From Mycobacterium bourgelatii (GTDB lineage Bacteria; Actinomycetota; Actinomycetes; Mycobacteriales; Mycobacteriaceae), in NCBI RefSeq assembly GCF_010723575.1, contig NZ_BLKZ01000001.1, forward strand, positions 1,426,001 through 1,490,000: DNA of 64,000 nucleotides, written 5' to 3'. The position numbers and the translations under genes are program-made. Below the pieces are notes generated by a model. It searched no databases and was not told where the DNA came from. It saw only the letters and a program-made list of their open reading frames with translations. Below are positions 51,336-59,160 of this stretch, one piece after another (positions within the stretch are counted from its first letter, which is position 1; every line of letters starts with the position of its first letter).

Positions 51336-52784
51336 GTGACAGCCCTGACCGCCCAGTTCGCATCACCAGTGAATAGGCACCGCGTGCAAGCGCTGGGCGC
51401 GGCCGTCACATCCCGATTTCCCAGCAGCGAACGGCCGTTGGCGACCGCGCCCGCGGGCTCTAACCTCAAGCCGGTCATGGGTAACTATGGGTTTCCCTTC
51501 CTCGGCCACGTGTTGAGTACACTCGCCGACCCGCTGGAGTTTTCCCGACGCAGATACGAGCGATATGGGCCGGTGTGGTGGGCCGGGGGAGTCGGGTTCC
51601 GCGTCGTCGCGCTCATGGGACCCGATGCGCTCGAGACGGCATGGATCAACCGGGGCAAGATCTTCTCCAGTACACGTGGTTGGGCACCTGTCATCGGGCC
51701 GTTCTTCTACCGCGGAATCATGTTGCTGGACTTCGACGAGCATCGCGACCACCGCCGGATCATGCAGCAGGCCTTCACCCGCAGCGCGCTGGAGGGATAC
51801 CTCGCCCTGATGCGGCCCAGCATCGATCGGACGTTGAGCCAGTGGCCTTCAACGACGCGCTTCCCGTTCTATCCGTCCATCAAGCATCTGCTGCTGGAAC
51901 AGGCGGCGGAGGTATTCGTCGGCACTCATCTGGGACCGGAGTCGGACCAGCTTTCCGCAGACTTCCACGACACGGTCCGAGGAGGGCAGGCGGTCGTGCG
52001 GGCGGATGTGCCCGGAGGCACGTGGGCACGAGGGCTCCGCGCCCGTGAGCGCCTGGAATGCTACTTCGCTAGCCAAGTTCCGGCCCGCCAGCGCGGTAAC
52101 GGCACCGATCTGTTTTCGATGCTGTGCCGCAGCGAAGACGAAGACGGGACGAGGTTCACCCCCGCCGACATCGTGAACCACATGATCTTCCTGTTGATGG
52201 CCGCCCATGACACCACGGCGATCGCGCTATCCATGCTGGTATACGAGCTGGGCCGGAATCGGCAGTGGCAGAACGCCCTTCGTGACGAGGCGATGGGCCA
52301 GCCAAACGACGCGCCGACGTTGCTGGATCTCGATGCGTACCCACTACTCGACGCTGCGTTCAAAGAAATCCTCCGGATGTACGCCCCAGCCGGCACGCTC
52401 TTTCGTCAAACCACCAGCGACACCGAGATTCTCGGGCACTTCGTGCCACGCAAGACTCAGGTGGCCATCAACGTTTACGCCTCCATGCGGCTTTCCGACT
52501 GGTGGCCCGACCCCGACACGTTCAATCCCGCGCGCTTTGTCGACAAGCCTGAACGCCAGGCGGCGGTGAGTCGTTTCGTATTCGCGCCGTTCGGTGGCGG
52601 GGCCCACAAGTGCATCGGCCAGCAGTTCGCCGATATGACGGTGAAGGCCACGATGCACCAATTGCTAAGGCGTTTCGAGTGGTGCGTTCCCTACGGCCAT
52701 CAGCTGCTGTTGACCTGGGGAACCGGCCCGACCCCCGCTGACGACCTACCGATCGATCTGCGGAAGTTGGCTAGGCGCCGATAA
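51336..52784 (+). CDS. Cytochrome P450, CYP136-like
   Basis: A 482-aa P450 longer than the others. LKPVMGNYGFPFLGH, GWAPVIGPFFYRGIMLLDFD and HRRIMQQAFTRSALEGYL match mycobacterial CYP136 as I remember it. I-helix is MAAHDTTAIALS, E-x2-R is in KEILRMY, and the haem ligand is Cys426 in FGGGAHKCIG, the eukaryote-like form. The GTG at 51336 has an AGGAGG site six bases upstream. The substrate of CYP136 is not known. The final 14 bases overlap the convergent amidohydrolase gene. Confidence 0.9.
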   Translation: MTALTAQFASPVNRHRVQALGAAVTSRFPSSERPLATAPAGSNLKPVMGNYGFPFLGHVLSTLADPLEFSRRRYERYGPVWWAGGVGFRVVALMGPDALETAWINRGKIFSSTRGWAPVIGPFFYRGIMLLDFDEHRDHRRIMQQAFTRSALEGYLALMRPSIDRTLSQWPSTTRFPFYPSIKHLLLEQAAEVFVGTHLGPESDQLSADFHDTVRGGQAVVRADVPGGTWARGLRARERLECYFASQVPARQRGNGTDLFSMLCRSEDEDGTRFTPADIVNHMIFLLMAAHDTTAIALSMLVYELGRNRQWQNALRDEAMGQPNDAPTLLDLDAYPLLDAAFKEILRMYAPAGTLFRQTTSDTEILGHFVPRKTQVAINVYASMRLSDWWPDPDTFNPARFVDKPERQAAVSRFVFAPFGGGAHKCIGQQFADMTVKATMHQLLRRFEWCVPYGHQLLLTWGTGPTPADDLPIDLRKLARRR

Positions 52785-53949
52785 GTTCCTTGAGGTTGCC
52801 GCCCATGACTCGCGCAGTAGTTTCTGCCGGCAGGTCCTTGAGCTCGGTGACGAATTGCGCCGGCTCGGCGAGGCCCTCGGGATGCGGGTAGTCCGAGCCG
52901 AACATCACCCGATTGGCGCCGAGCACCTCGATGAGATGCGACATGTCTTCCTCGTGGAACGGGTTTACCCAGACATGCCTGCGAAAGACATCACCTGGGT
53001 GCTCGTCGAAATCGCGTGGCTTCTTCCGGTAGACCCGGTCGAACGCCTCCATTAGCCGTTGGGCCCACGACCCGCCGTTCTCGACCACACCAATGCGTAG
53101 ACCAGGAAAGCGTTCGAACACGCCGTGGGCGATGAACGCGGCGAGTGTGTCGAAGATGTGGCGGCTCTCTTCGTAGATGAATCCGCGGAACTTCGTCAGC
53201 TGGAAGCCCTGGAACTCGTCGCCATCTTCCCAGTCGTTCAGGTAGCGGTCGTACCCCGCATCCGAGTTGTGCATCTGCACGGAGATGCCCGACGACTCGA
53301 CCAGTCGCCAGAAGTCGTCGAATTCCGGCAGCGCCGGAGACCGGGAGGTGCCGTCTTCGCGGGGCACCGGCGCGGGCCGAATCAGCACCGTCTTCGCGCC
53401 GTTGGCGAGGCACCATTCGAGCTCTTGGACGCCCTTGGCGGGATCGTTCAGCGAGATAGCGGGAACGGGAAAGATCCGGTTCTGGTAGTTAAATGTCCAG
53501 TCGTCGAGCAGCCATCGGTTGAAGGCGTGGGTGATCGCATGGGTGAGCTCAGTATCGGATTTCGTTCGTTCTTCGAGCATTCCCGCCGTTGTCGGGAACA
53601 TCACGGCGCCGTCGACGCCTTGACGGTCCATCAACGCCAGGCGTAAGTCCGGGCGCCGGAATTCGTCAGGGCAGCGGATCGGGTCGGCGAGTTCCCGCAA
53701 CGTCTTGCCCTCCGGGTTGATTCCGCGGTAGTAGTCGGCCCATGCGCCGGGCGTCGGAATCACTTCGTAGGTTGGGTTCGGGATGCACTCGGTGATGGTG
53801 CCAAGGATCTGCAATTTCTTGCGGCCGTTGATGTCAACGAACTTCAGCGCTTCGGCGTACTTGTCCGGCAGGTACCGGGTGTAGGCGTCGATGGTCTCGT
53901 ACATGTGGTTGTCGGCATCCCAGACCTCGAACGCTTGTCCATCTGCCAT
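52771..53949 (-). CDS. Amidohydrolase 2 family metal-dependent hydrolase/decarboxylase
   Basis: A 392-aa amidohydrolase, closest to 41544-42737: WDADNHMYETIDAYTRYLP (D-x-D-N-H variant), VQMHNSDAGYDRYL, VENGGSWAQRLMEAF and MFGSDYPHPEGLAEP. The ATG at 53949 is well placed. A degenerate motif 2 palindrome at 53999-54014 suggests it is transcribed separately from the SDR gene upstream. Reaction not known; C-N or C-C hydrolysis or decarboxylation are possible. Confidence 0.9.
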   Translation of the reverse strand: MADGQAFEVWDADNHMYETIDAYTRYLPDKYAEALKFVDINGRKKLQILGTITECIPNPTYEVIPTPGAWADYYRGINPEGKTLRELADPIRCPDEFRRPDLRLALMDRQGVDGAVMFPTTAGMLEERTKSDTELTHAITHAFNRWLLDDWTFNYQNRIFPVPAISLNDPAKGVQELEWCLANGAKTVLIRPAPVPREDGTSRSPALPEFDDFWRLVESSGISVQMHNSDAGYDRYLNDWEDGDEFQGFQLTKFRGFIYEESRHIFDTLAAFIAHGVFERFPGLRIGVVENGGSWAQRLMEAFDRVYRKKPRDFDEHPGDVFRRHVWVNPFHEEDMSHLIEVLGANRVMFGSDYPHPEGLAEPAQFVTELKDLPAETTARVMGGNLKELIGA

Positions 53950-53998
53950 GGCCGCCTCCCTGCAGGCTCAGCTATCGAAGATCACTATATCCGAATGC

Positions 53999-54014
53999 GA
54001 GAATGCGTATTTTC
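53999..54014. promoter_or_regulatory. Motif 2 site GAGAATGCGTATTTTC
   Basis: A one-mismatch motif 2 palindrome 50 bases upstream of the amidohydrolase start at 53949. Confidence 0.55.
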
Positions 54015-54023
54015 AGCTGTGCG

Positions 54024-54782
54024 TTAGAGGTTCGTGTAATGACCGCCGTCCACGCCGAGGGTCTGACCGGTGACATATCTCGCCGCCGGGCTCACCAGGA
54101 ATGCCACGGCCGATCCGACGTCGCGCTCGGGGTCTCCGATGCGTCCCAGCGGAATTCGACGCGCCAACCTGTCCTCCATCTCAGGATCGGCTTTAATCGC
54201 GGCAGTCATCGCAGGTGAAAAGGCCAAGGGGGAGACGGCATTGACGGTGATGTGGTAGGGAGCCCATTCGCGGGCGAGGCTTTTGGCGAAGCCGCGCAGT
54301 GCACCCTTCATCGTGGCGTACAGGGGTAGCGTCGCGCTGCCCTCGATGCCGGCGGGCGAGGTCATGACTAGTAAAGTTCCGCCTCGCTCTTTGAGCGCTG
54401 CAAACGCAGCAACGGCGCAATGATAGGCGCCGCGAACGGACACCGAGAAATGGCTGTCCCAGAGCTCACGGTCGACATCTGCCAGCTGATGGGGCTGGCT
54501 CGAAAGATTGCTGGTGGCGTTGTGTACCACGGCGTCGAGCCGCCCGGTTGTCGCGACCGCGAGTTCTACCGCGTCGGCGACCGCCGCGCCGTCGGTAACG
54601 TCGCAGCAGGCGAACGTCGCGGCTCCTCCGCGCGAAACTATTTCGGCTGTGACCGCCAGGCCGGTCTCCGTCCGGGTGGCGACGATGACGTGTGCGCCTT
54701 GCGAGGCCAGGGCCAGCGCGATACCGCGGCCGACTCCTGCGCCGGATCCGGTCACGAGAGTCGTCATGCCGGTGAGGGTCAC
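54024..54782 (-). CDS. SDR-family oxidoreductase
   Basis: A 252-aa classical SDR: TGSGAGVGRGIALAL, HNATSN in place of NNAG, VMTSPAG, YATMK active site and VTGQTLGVDGGHYTNL at the end. The GTG at 54782 overlaps the stop of the degenerate SDR upstream (GTGA), which excludes a frame running 417 bases further. An ATG at 54767 is an alternative. Last gene of the set C operon. Confidence 0.88.
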   Translation of the reverse strand: MTLTGMTTLVTGSGAGVGRGIALALASQGAHVIVATRTETGLAVTAEIVSRGGAATFACCDVTDGAAVADAVELAVATTGRLDAVVHNATSNLSSQPHQLADVDRELWDSHFSVSVRGAYHCAVAAFAALKERGGTLLVMTSPAGIEGSATLPLYATMKGALRGFAKSLAREWAPYHITVNAVSPLAFSPAMTAAIKADPEMEDRLARRIPLGRIGDPERDVGSAVAFLVSPAARYVTGQTLGVDGGHYTNL

Positions 54783-55378
54783 GGCAGCATCACCGAGCCG
54801 CCGTCGACCACGATGGTCTCGCCGGCGACGTGATCGAGGTTTGGTAGCAGCAGGAATTTGACTGACTCCACAACAGATTGGAGAAGCGAGGCGGAATCCT
54901 GGACTGCGGGAGCCGACAGGTGTGCCGCCGCGGCGGCTTCGTCGGGGGCGAACAGTCGCAAGGCCGTCGCGACGACATTTACCGAGATGCCTTCGGAACT
55001 CCATTGTCGAGCAGCCGATTTCGCCATGGCGCGGACACCTTCGAGCGCAGTGATATAGCCGACGAGTCGGGCGGCGCCGGCTAGGCCGATGGTCGGCACC
55101 ACGAGAACGATGCGTCCACGGGACTGAAGCAGGGAACGGCGAGCGCGTTGCAACACGGCGAGTGTGTCCCACATCGCCGTGTTCACGATGCGGTCCCATT
55201 CCTCGGGGTGCAGGGCACTGAGCAGCCCGGGTCCGGGATCGGGGTCGACGACGATGACCACGCCATCGGCGTCCGGCAATGTCTCCGTGCTGTTCCCGAC
55301 AAAGGATGCATCGAGTCCGTCGGCGAGCGCGGCGGACAATTCCTTGGTCGGCCCGATGACGACCGTTCGACCAGTCAC
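54779..55378 (-). CDS. Degenerate SDR-like protein (199 aa)
   Basis: A short SDR-fold protein that has lost the catalytic features. The N-terminal glycine motif is replaced by VVIGPTKELSAALADG, the serine segment reads VVPTIGLAG, and the YxxxK site reads YITAL. The C-terminal AGETIVVDGGS strand is retained. It overlaps the next, intact SDR by four bases, so the two may form a heterodimer with one active subunit. The GTG at 55378 lies directly after the 142-aa set C protein. It could alternatively be a decaying gene, but the frame is open and codon use looks normal. Confidence 0.8.
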   Translation of the reverse strand: MTGRTVVIGPTKELSAALADGLDASFVGNSTETLPDADGVVIVVDPDPGPGLLSALHPEEWDRIVNTAMWDTLAVLQRARRSLLQSRGRIVLVVPTIGLAGAARLVGYITALEGVRAMAKSAARQWSSEGISVNVVATALRLFAPDEAAAAAHLSAPAVQDSASLLQSVVESVKFLLLPNLDHVAGETIVVDGGSVMLP

Positions 55379-55379
55379 G

Positions 55380-55808
55380 TCACGGATGTGGCCCGCTTGA
55401 CTGCTTGGCGACGCGTTCGTCGTGGATCCTGATCAGATCCCTGAAACCGATGCGGTCATACTTCGGTTTGGGCTGAACCCCCCAGTCGTCGCGAGCAGTT
55501 TGTTGGCCGGCGGCTTCGGGCGCACCTCCGAACGGTGGGCCGCCGATCGGATACGGCTGGTGGCATTCCAGCGCGTCGTCGGAGTAGCGCACCTTCATCA
55601 ACTCACTGCAGATCTCGGTGAGGGACAGCGTCGGCCACCCGTACCAGATCGCCATCACCGGCACGGTCATCGATCCCTCGATGACCAATCCAAAGAGGCA
55701 GACGTACAGTCCTCTCCTGAGCCATTTGTGCATCCTCGCCCAGGTTGAAGTGGTTCCGATCGGCAGCGATGCAACCGGATCCGTTGCCTCCGAGGTGGTT
55801 TGAGACAC
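55380..55808 (-). CDS. Set C small single-pass membrane protein (142 aa), function unknown
   Basis: Paralogue of 1099-1524: WARMHKWLRRG, one membrane helix (about residues 32-56), then PTLSLTEICSELMKVRYSDD and a closing RIHDERVAKQ. The middle is slightly longer and rich in Gly and Pro. The GTG at 55808 follows the polytopic gene by 16 bases. Same place in the cassette as in set A. Function unknown. Confidence 0.85.
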   Translation of the reverse strand: MSQTTSEATDPVASLPIGTTSTWARMHKWLRRGLYVCLFGLVIEGSMTVPVMAIWYGWPTLSLTEICSELMKVRYSDDALECHQPYPIGGPPFGGAPEAAGQQTARDDWGVQPKPKYDRIGFRDLIRIHDERVAKQSSGPHP

Positions 55809-55824
55809 GGTCCTTCCTTCCTCG

Positions 55825-56508
55825 CTAGTCGGAGAAGATTTCCCGGTTCACGGTGTGTAGGTAGGGAATCGCCAGGAATGGGGTGATGTAGAAGATGTTG
55901 AATGCCCACCAGCCGAGTACGGGCAGGCCGACGGCGGTGTAGCGCACGTCGGCGTAGATCGTCATGTTGAAGATGTAGCCGGTCCAGAGCACGATGCCGA
56001 ACCAGCAGGTCACGATCAGCCACTGATGTCCCCAACGCTTCATCTGCAGGAAGGCGATTGCGGCGGCGATCCGCATCGGGAAGGCGATGAGGACGCAGAC
56101 CATGACCCAAGCCTTTTCGCCGGGGGCGCTGGCGCCGCCGATCCAAAGTTCGTTGTAATGCCAGAAGTAGCCGGCGTCGATCAGGTTGCCCCATGCGGTG
56201 AATACCGTGCGAGTGATCAAGGCGTGGTTGGCGAACAGATCCAGCGCCCAGCCGATGCTATTGAGGGCGGCGTCCAGAATGACGACATATCCGATGAGGG
56301 TGACCATCGTCGGCCGGACGGAGAGCCCCTCGCGTTGCGCCCTTCTGAGTAAGTAGAGGCCGCGGCAAAAGATAGGGAGGCCGATCGGGCCGAGCACCAG
56401 GGTGCCCATCAGCGTTGTGCCGGCGATCAGCCATCGGTCGGCGCGCCGCTGCGTCTGTCTTGTCTGGTCCTCGTGCTCGTCTAGGGTGGCTGATTGATCC
56501 AGTGTCAT
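55825..56508 (-). CDS. Set C polytopic membrane protein (copy C), putative catalytic subunit
   Basis: A 227-aa paralogue of 1538-2233 and 5605-6342 with five or six membrane helices. It keeps every conserved polar motif: ANHAL, WGNLIDAGYFWHYNELW, PGEK, MKRWGHQW, NMTIYADVR and HTVNREIFSD. It differs more from A and B than they do from each other, mainly in the hydrophobic parts. The ATG at 56508 lies seven bases before the end of the 39-aa gene's region. No NorDQ genes lie beside it. Confidence 0.86.
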   Translation of the reverse strand: MTLDQSATLDEHEDQTRQTQRRADRWLIAGTTLMGTLVLGPIGLPIFCRGLYLLRRAQREGLSVRPTMVTLIGYVVILDAALNSIGWALDLFANHALITRTVFTAWGNLIDAGYFWHYNELWIGGASAPGEKAWVMVCVLIAFPMRIAAAIAFLQMKRWGHQWLIVTCWFGIVLWTGYIFNMTIYADVRYTAVGLPVLGWWAFNIFYITPFLAIPYLHTVNREIFSD

Positions 56509-56514
56509 GGTCGG

Positions 56515-56634
56515 TCACCAGTCCCTGGTGAAGTACATCTGCAACTGGATGGCGAACATCGCGATCAGCAGGCCGTAGATGAAGATCTGGAACGCGATGA
56601 GTCCGCGGCGGCGTCGGCGGTCTTGGTCGTCCAT
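56515..56634 (-). CDS. Set C 39-aa single-pass membrane peptide
   Basis: A 39-aa peptide starting MDDQDRRRRRGLIAFQIFIY, homologous to the 43-aa peptide of set A and in the same place before the polytopic gene. One membrane helix. Its ATG at 56634 shares a base with the stop of the 32-aa gene (TGATG). Confidence 0.82.
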   Translation of the reverse strand: MDDQDRRRRRGLIAFQIFIYGLLIAMFAIQLQMYFTRDW

Positions 56635-56732
56635 CAGAACGTACCGATGTTGGCCAGCATCCAGTAGAAGAACGCGACCAGTCCGCACATGACAACCCAT
56701 GTCACCGCCAGGCGGACGAGCTCCTGCCACAT
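56634..56732 (-). CDS. Set C 32-aa single-pass membrane peptide
   Basis: A 32-aa peptide beginning MWQELVRLAVTWVV and ending FFYWMLANIGTF, homologous to the 34-aa peptide at 4706-4810. First gene of set C; a motif 2 palindrome (56798-56813) lies 66 bases upstream. The longer open frame covering it has no start signal near and is rejected. Confidence 0.8.
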   Translation of the reverse strand: MWQELVRLAVTWVVMCGLVAFFYWMLANIGTF

Positions 56733-56797
56733 GGTCGCCCCCTTCGCCTGCTGGAAATTTGTATTTGCATCGAAGAGTAACACCACTTTCGAAATAC

Positions 56798-56813
56798 GAG
56801 AGTATCGGTTCTC
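56798..56813. promoter_or_regulatory. Motif 2 site GAGAGTATCGGTTCTC
   Basis: A one-mismatch motif 2 palindrome upstream of set C. It places set C in the same putative regulon as the ligase, CoA-transferase, SDR and amidohydrolase operons, unlike set A. Confidence 0.65.
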
Positions 56814-56917
56814 GCCGATGGCATGGCTGGCGGCCGGTGGTGTCGACGCCCGAGGGGCCAAAGGCCATACGCTCGGCGAATGGAAGCGCCGTCGGCGAGC
56901 ACCAGCAGCCGGCGTGA

Positions 56918-58363
56918 CTACTGAGCCAGCGCGGCCAGTTCCCGCTTGACCACCTTGCCAACATCGTTGCGCGGCAACTGATCGACGAAGACAATGCGAG
57001 CCGGGACGCGGTATGGCGTCAGCCGTTCGCGACACCAGGACACCAGCGCGGTCTCGGTGAGGGATGGGTCGGAGCGCACCACAAACGCCCAGGGCACCTC
57101 GCCCAGTCGCTCATCCGGAATGCCAACGACCGCGGCCTCGCGCACGCCGTCTGCGGCCACCAGCACGTCCTCCACCGCGCCAGGAAACACCTTGAGCCCG
57201 CCCCGATTGATCATCTCCGACACCCGGCCGTCGAGCCACAGGAACCCGTCGTCATCGAACCAGCCGAGATCGCCGGTGTGAAACCAGCCGTCGTCGGTGA
57301 GTCGGTCCAGGAATGCCGGATCGATCTTGCGTGCCGCGGTGGTGGGCGTGCGGACCATCACCTCGTCGTTCCGGATCGTCACATCAATGCCCGGGAGCGG
57401 CCGCCCGACCGAACCCAGCTTCGTTTCACCCCATTCACGCGCGTCGGCGGCCGACCATCCGACCACTTCGCCACCGAGTTCGGTCTGTCCGTAGGAGTTC
57501 AGCACCAGCACGCCGAACTTGTGGCGGAAGCGGGCGGCCTGAACCGGAGACAGGGGAGCGGTAATCGAGCGGACGATCCGCAACGGTGACAGGTCTGTTA
57601 CGGAGTCGTCGTGCAGCACCATGGTCAAGGCCGCTGGCGGTAACACGGTGGAGCGCAACTGATGCCGCTTGACCAACGCCGCGAAGTCTGTAGGCGAAAA
57701 CCGCTCCATCAGCACCACGCCGGCGCCGGCCCGAAATGCGAACAGCACCTGGTAGATACCGGCCCACAACGACAAGGACAGCGGCACCAGGTTAGGCATC
57801 GGGGTGCGCTTCTCGGCCGTGGCGGATTTCGCCCCTCGCAGCTTGTCCAGCAGTCGGTCGATCAGATCCAACACGGTGGCATGACGCAACGGCACCGGCT
57901 TCGGTGGACCGGTGGTGCCCGAAGTGAACTGCAGCAGGGCGACATCGGCGTCGTAACTGCGCCGTCCCGCCGGTGGTGCGGAAGTGGACGTCACGGACCA
58001 TTCGAGCTCCGAGCCCGCGACGACCGGCAAACCGGATGCAGCGAAGCGCTGCGCCAGTGCCGGAGTGGTGATCACCGCAACAGGCCGCAATGTCTCGAGT
58101 TGCGTGACAAGCTCGGCGTCGGGTGCCCGAGGATTGAGCGGCGTGTACACCCCGCCGGCACGCCAGGTTCCGAACAGCGCGGCGATGGTGACGGAGTCAT
58201 TGGGCAGCATGGCGGCGACGACCTGGCCGGTGGTCAAGCCAATCTCGGTGAGCACCTTGCTCAATCGATCTGCGCTGGCCGCCAATTCGTTTCGTGTCAC
58301 GTCGCCGCCGAGCGTGTGGACGGCGATGTCGGGCGGGCCGTCCAATACCTCCGCCAGGCTCAC
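56918..58363 (-). CDS. Acyl-CoA ligase (AMP-forming)
   Basis: A 481-aa ANL ligase, shorter than the other two. It has FTSGTTGPPKPVPLRH (phosphate loop with Pro after Lys), NSYGQTELGGEVVGW, GWFHTGDLGWFDDDG and catalytic lysine in PRNDVGKVVKREL. The GTG at 58363 overlaps the enoyl-CoA hydratase stop (GTGA). Last gene of the minus-strand operon 63288-56918. It would activate an acid before the hydratases and dehydrogenase of this operon act. Confidence 0.9.
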   Translation of the reverse strand: MSLAEVLDGPPDIAVHTLGGDVTRNELAASADRLSKVLTEIGLTTGQVVAAMLPNDSVTIAALFGTWRAGGVYTPLNPRAPDAELVTQLETLRPVAVITTPALAQRFAASGLPVVAGSELEWSVTSTSAPPAGRRSYDADVALLQFTSGTTGPPKPVPLRHATVLDLIDRLLDKLRGAKSATAEKRTPMPNLVPLSLSLWAGIYQVLFAFRAGAGVVLMERFSPTDFAALVKRHQLRSTVLPPAALTMVLHDDSVTDLSPLRIVRSITAPLSPVQAARFRHKFGVLVLNSYGQTELGGEVVGWSAADAREWGETKLGSVGRPLPGIDVTIRNDEVMVRTPTTAARKIDPAFLDRLTDDGWFHTGDLGWFDDDGFLWLDGRVSEMINRGGLKVFPGAVEDVLVAADGVREAAVVGIPDERLGEVPWAFVVRSDPSLTETALVSWCRERLTPYRVPARIVFVDQLPRNDVGKVVKRELAALAQ

Positions 58364-59160
58364 GATTCGCTCTCCAGCGGAGACCAGTTCGGCGTCCTCT
58401 TCTCGGCGAATGCCAACGGTCCCTCGTTCTGGTCTGGATGGCCCCACATGGACGTCAGATGCTTGGCGCCTGCGCGGCAAGCGTCGGTCAAGCCGTACTC
58501 GAGCGCACCCCACAACGCCCGCTTGGTCGCTCGCATCGCCGCCGGTGAGTTCCTGGCGATCTTTTCCGCGAGCGCTTGCGCGGCGTCGCGCAACTTCTCC
58601 GGCGGGTCAATGACCTCGCTGATCATGCCGAGTTGGTAGGCGCGCTGCGCGGTCAGGCGTTCGTGACTGCCGATGAGTGCCATCCGAAGCACCGCCTCTG
58701 CCGGCACCTTGCGCATGAGAGCGATGGTCTCCAGCGCGGAGACTTGACCGATGGACACATGGGGGTCCACGAAAGTCGCATCGGCGGCAGCGATGACGAT
58801 GTCGGCGTCGGCCACCCAATGCAGGCCACCACCCGCGCACACCCCGTTGACCGCGGTGATCACCGGCTTTCCGACCTTGCAGTGCCAGGCGGTGAGTTTG
58901 AGGTCGAGCGTTTGCATCGTTTTCTGAAACTGCAGCACGGCCTCGCCGTCGAGATCGTCGACGTCGGCGCCCACCTGGAAGGCCCGACCGTTTCCGGTAT
59001 GCACGATGACGCGCACCTGTGGATCGGCGTCCAATTCGGCCCACGCTCTGGGGAATTCCTCACGCATCACCGCGTCGTAGGCGTTGAGCCGTTCGGGACG
59101 GTTGTTGATGATCCAGCCGACGGGACCGTGCTTCTCGACGATGAGCCATTGATACGTCAC
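58360..59160 (-). CDS. Enoyl-CoA hydratase/isomerase family protein
   Basis: A 266-aa crotonase-fold protein: WIINNRPERLNAYDAVM, AFQVGADVDDL, ITAVNGVCAGGGLHW (oxyanion hole) and ATFVDPHVSIGQVSALE. The usual FGFPE glutamate context reads FVDPHVS, so the catalytic acids are atypical and the reaction may not be simple hydration. Tandem paralogue of the next gene. GTG at 59160 with a GTGA overlap. Confidence 0.88.
   Translation of the reverse strand: MTYQWLIVEKHGPVGWIINNRPERLNAYDAVMREEFPRAWAELDADPQVRVIVHTGNGRAFQVGADVDDLDGEAVLQFQKTMQTLDLKLTAWHCKVGKPVITAVNGVCAGGGLHWVADADIVIAAADATFVDPHVSIGQVSALETIALMRKVPAEAVLRMALIGSHERLTAQRAYQLGMISEVIDPPEKLRDAAQALAEKIARNSPAAMRATKRALWGALEYGLTDACRAGAKHLTSMWGHPDQNEGPLAFAEKRTPNWSPLESES

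Noticed and set aside
54779..55378. Degenerate SDR as a pseudogene
   Set aside because: Open frame of normal SDR-like composition, coupled by overlaps on both sides; loss of catalytic residues alone does not prove decay.
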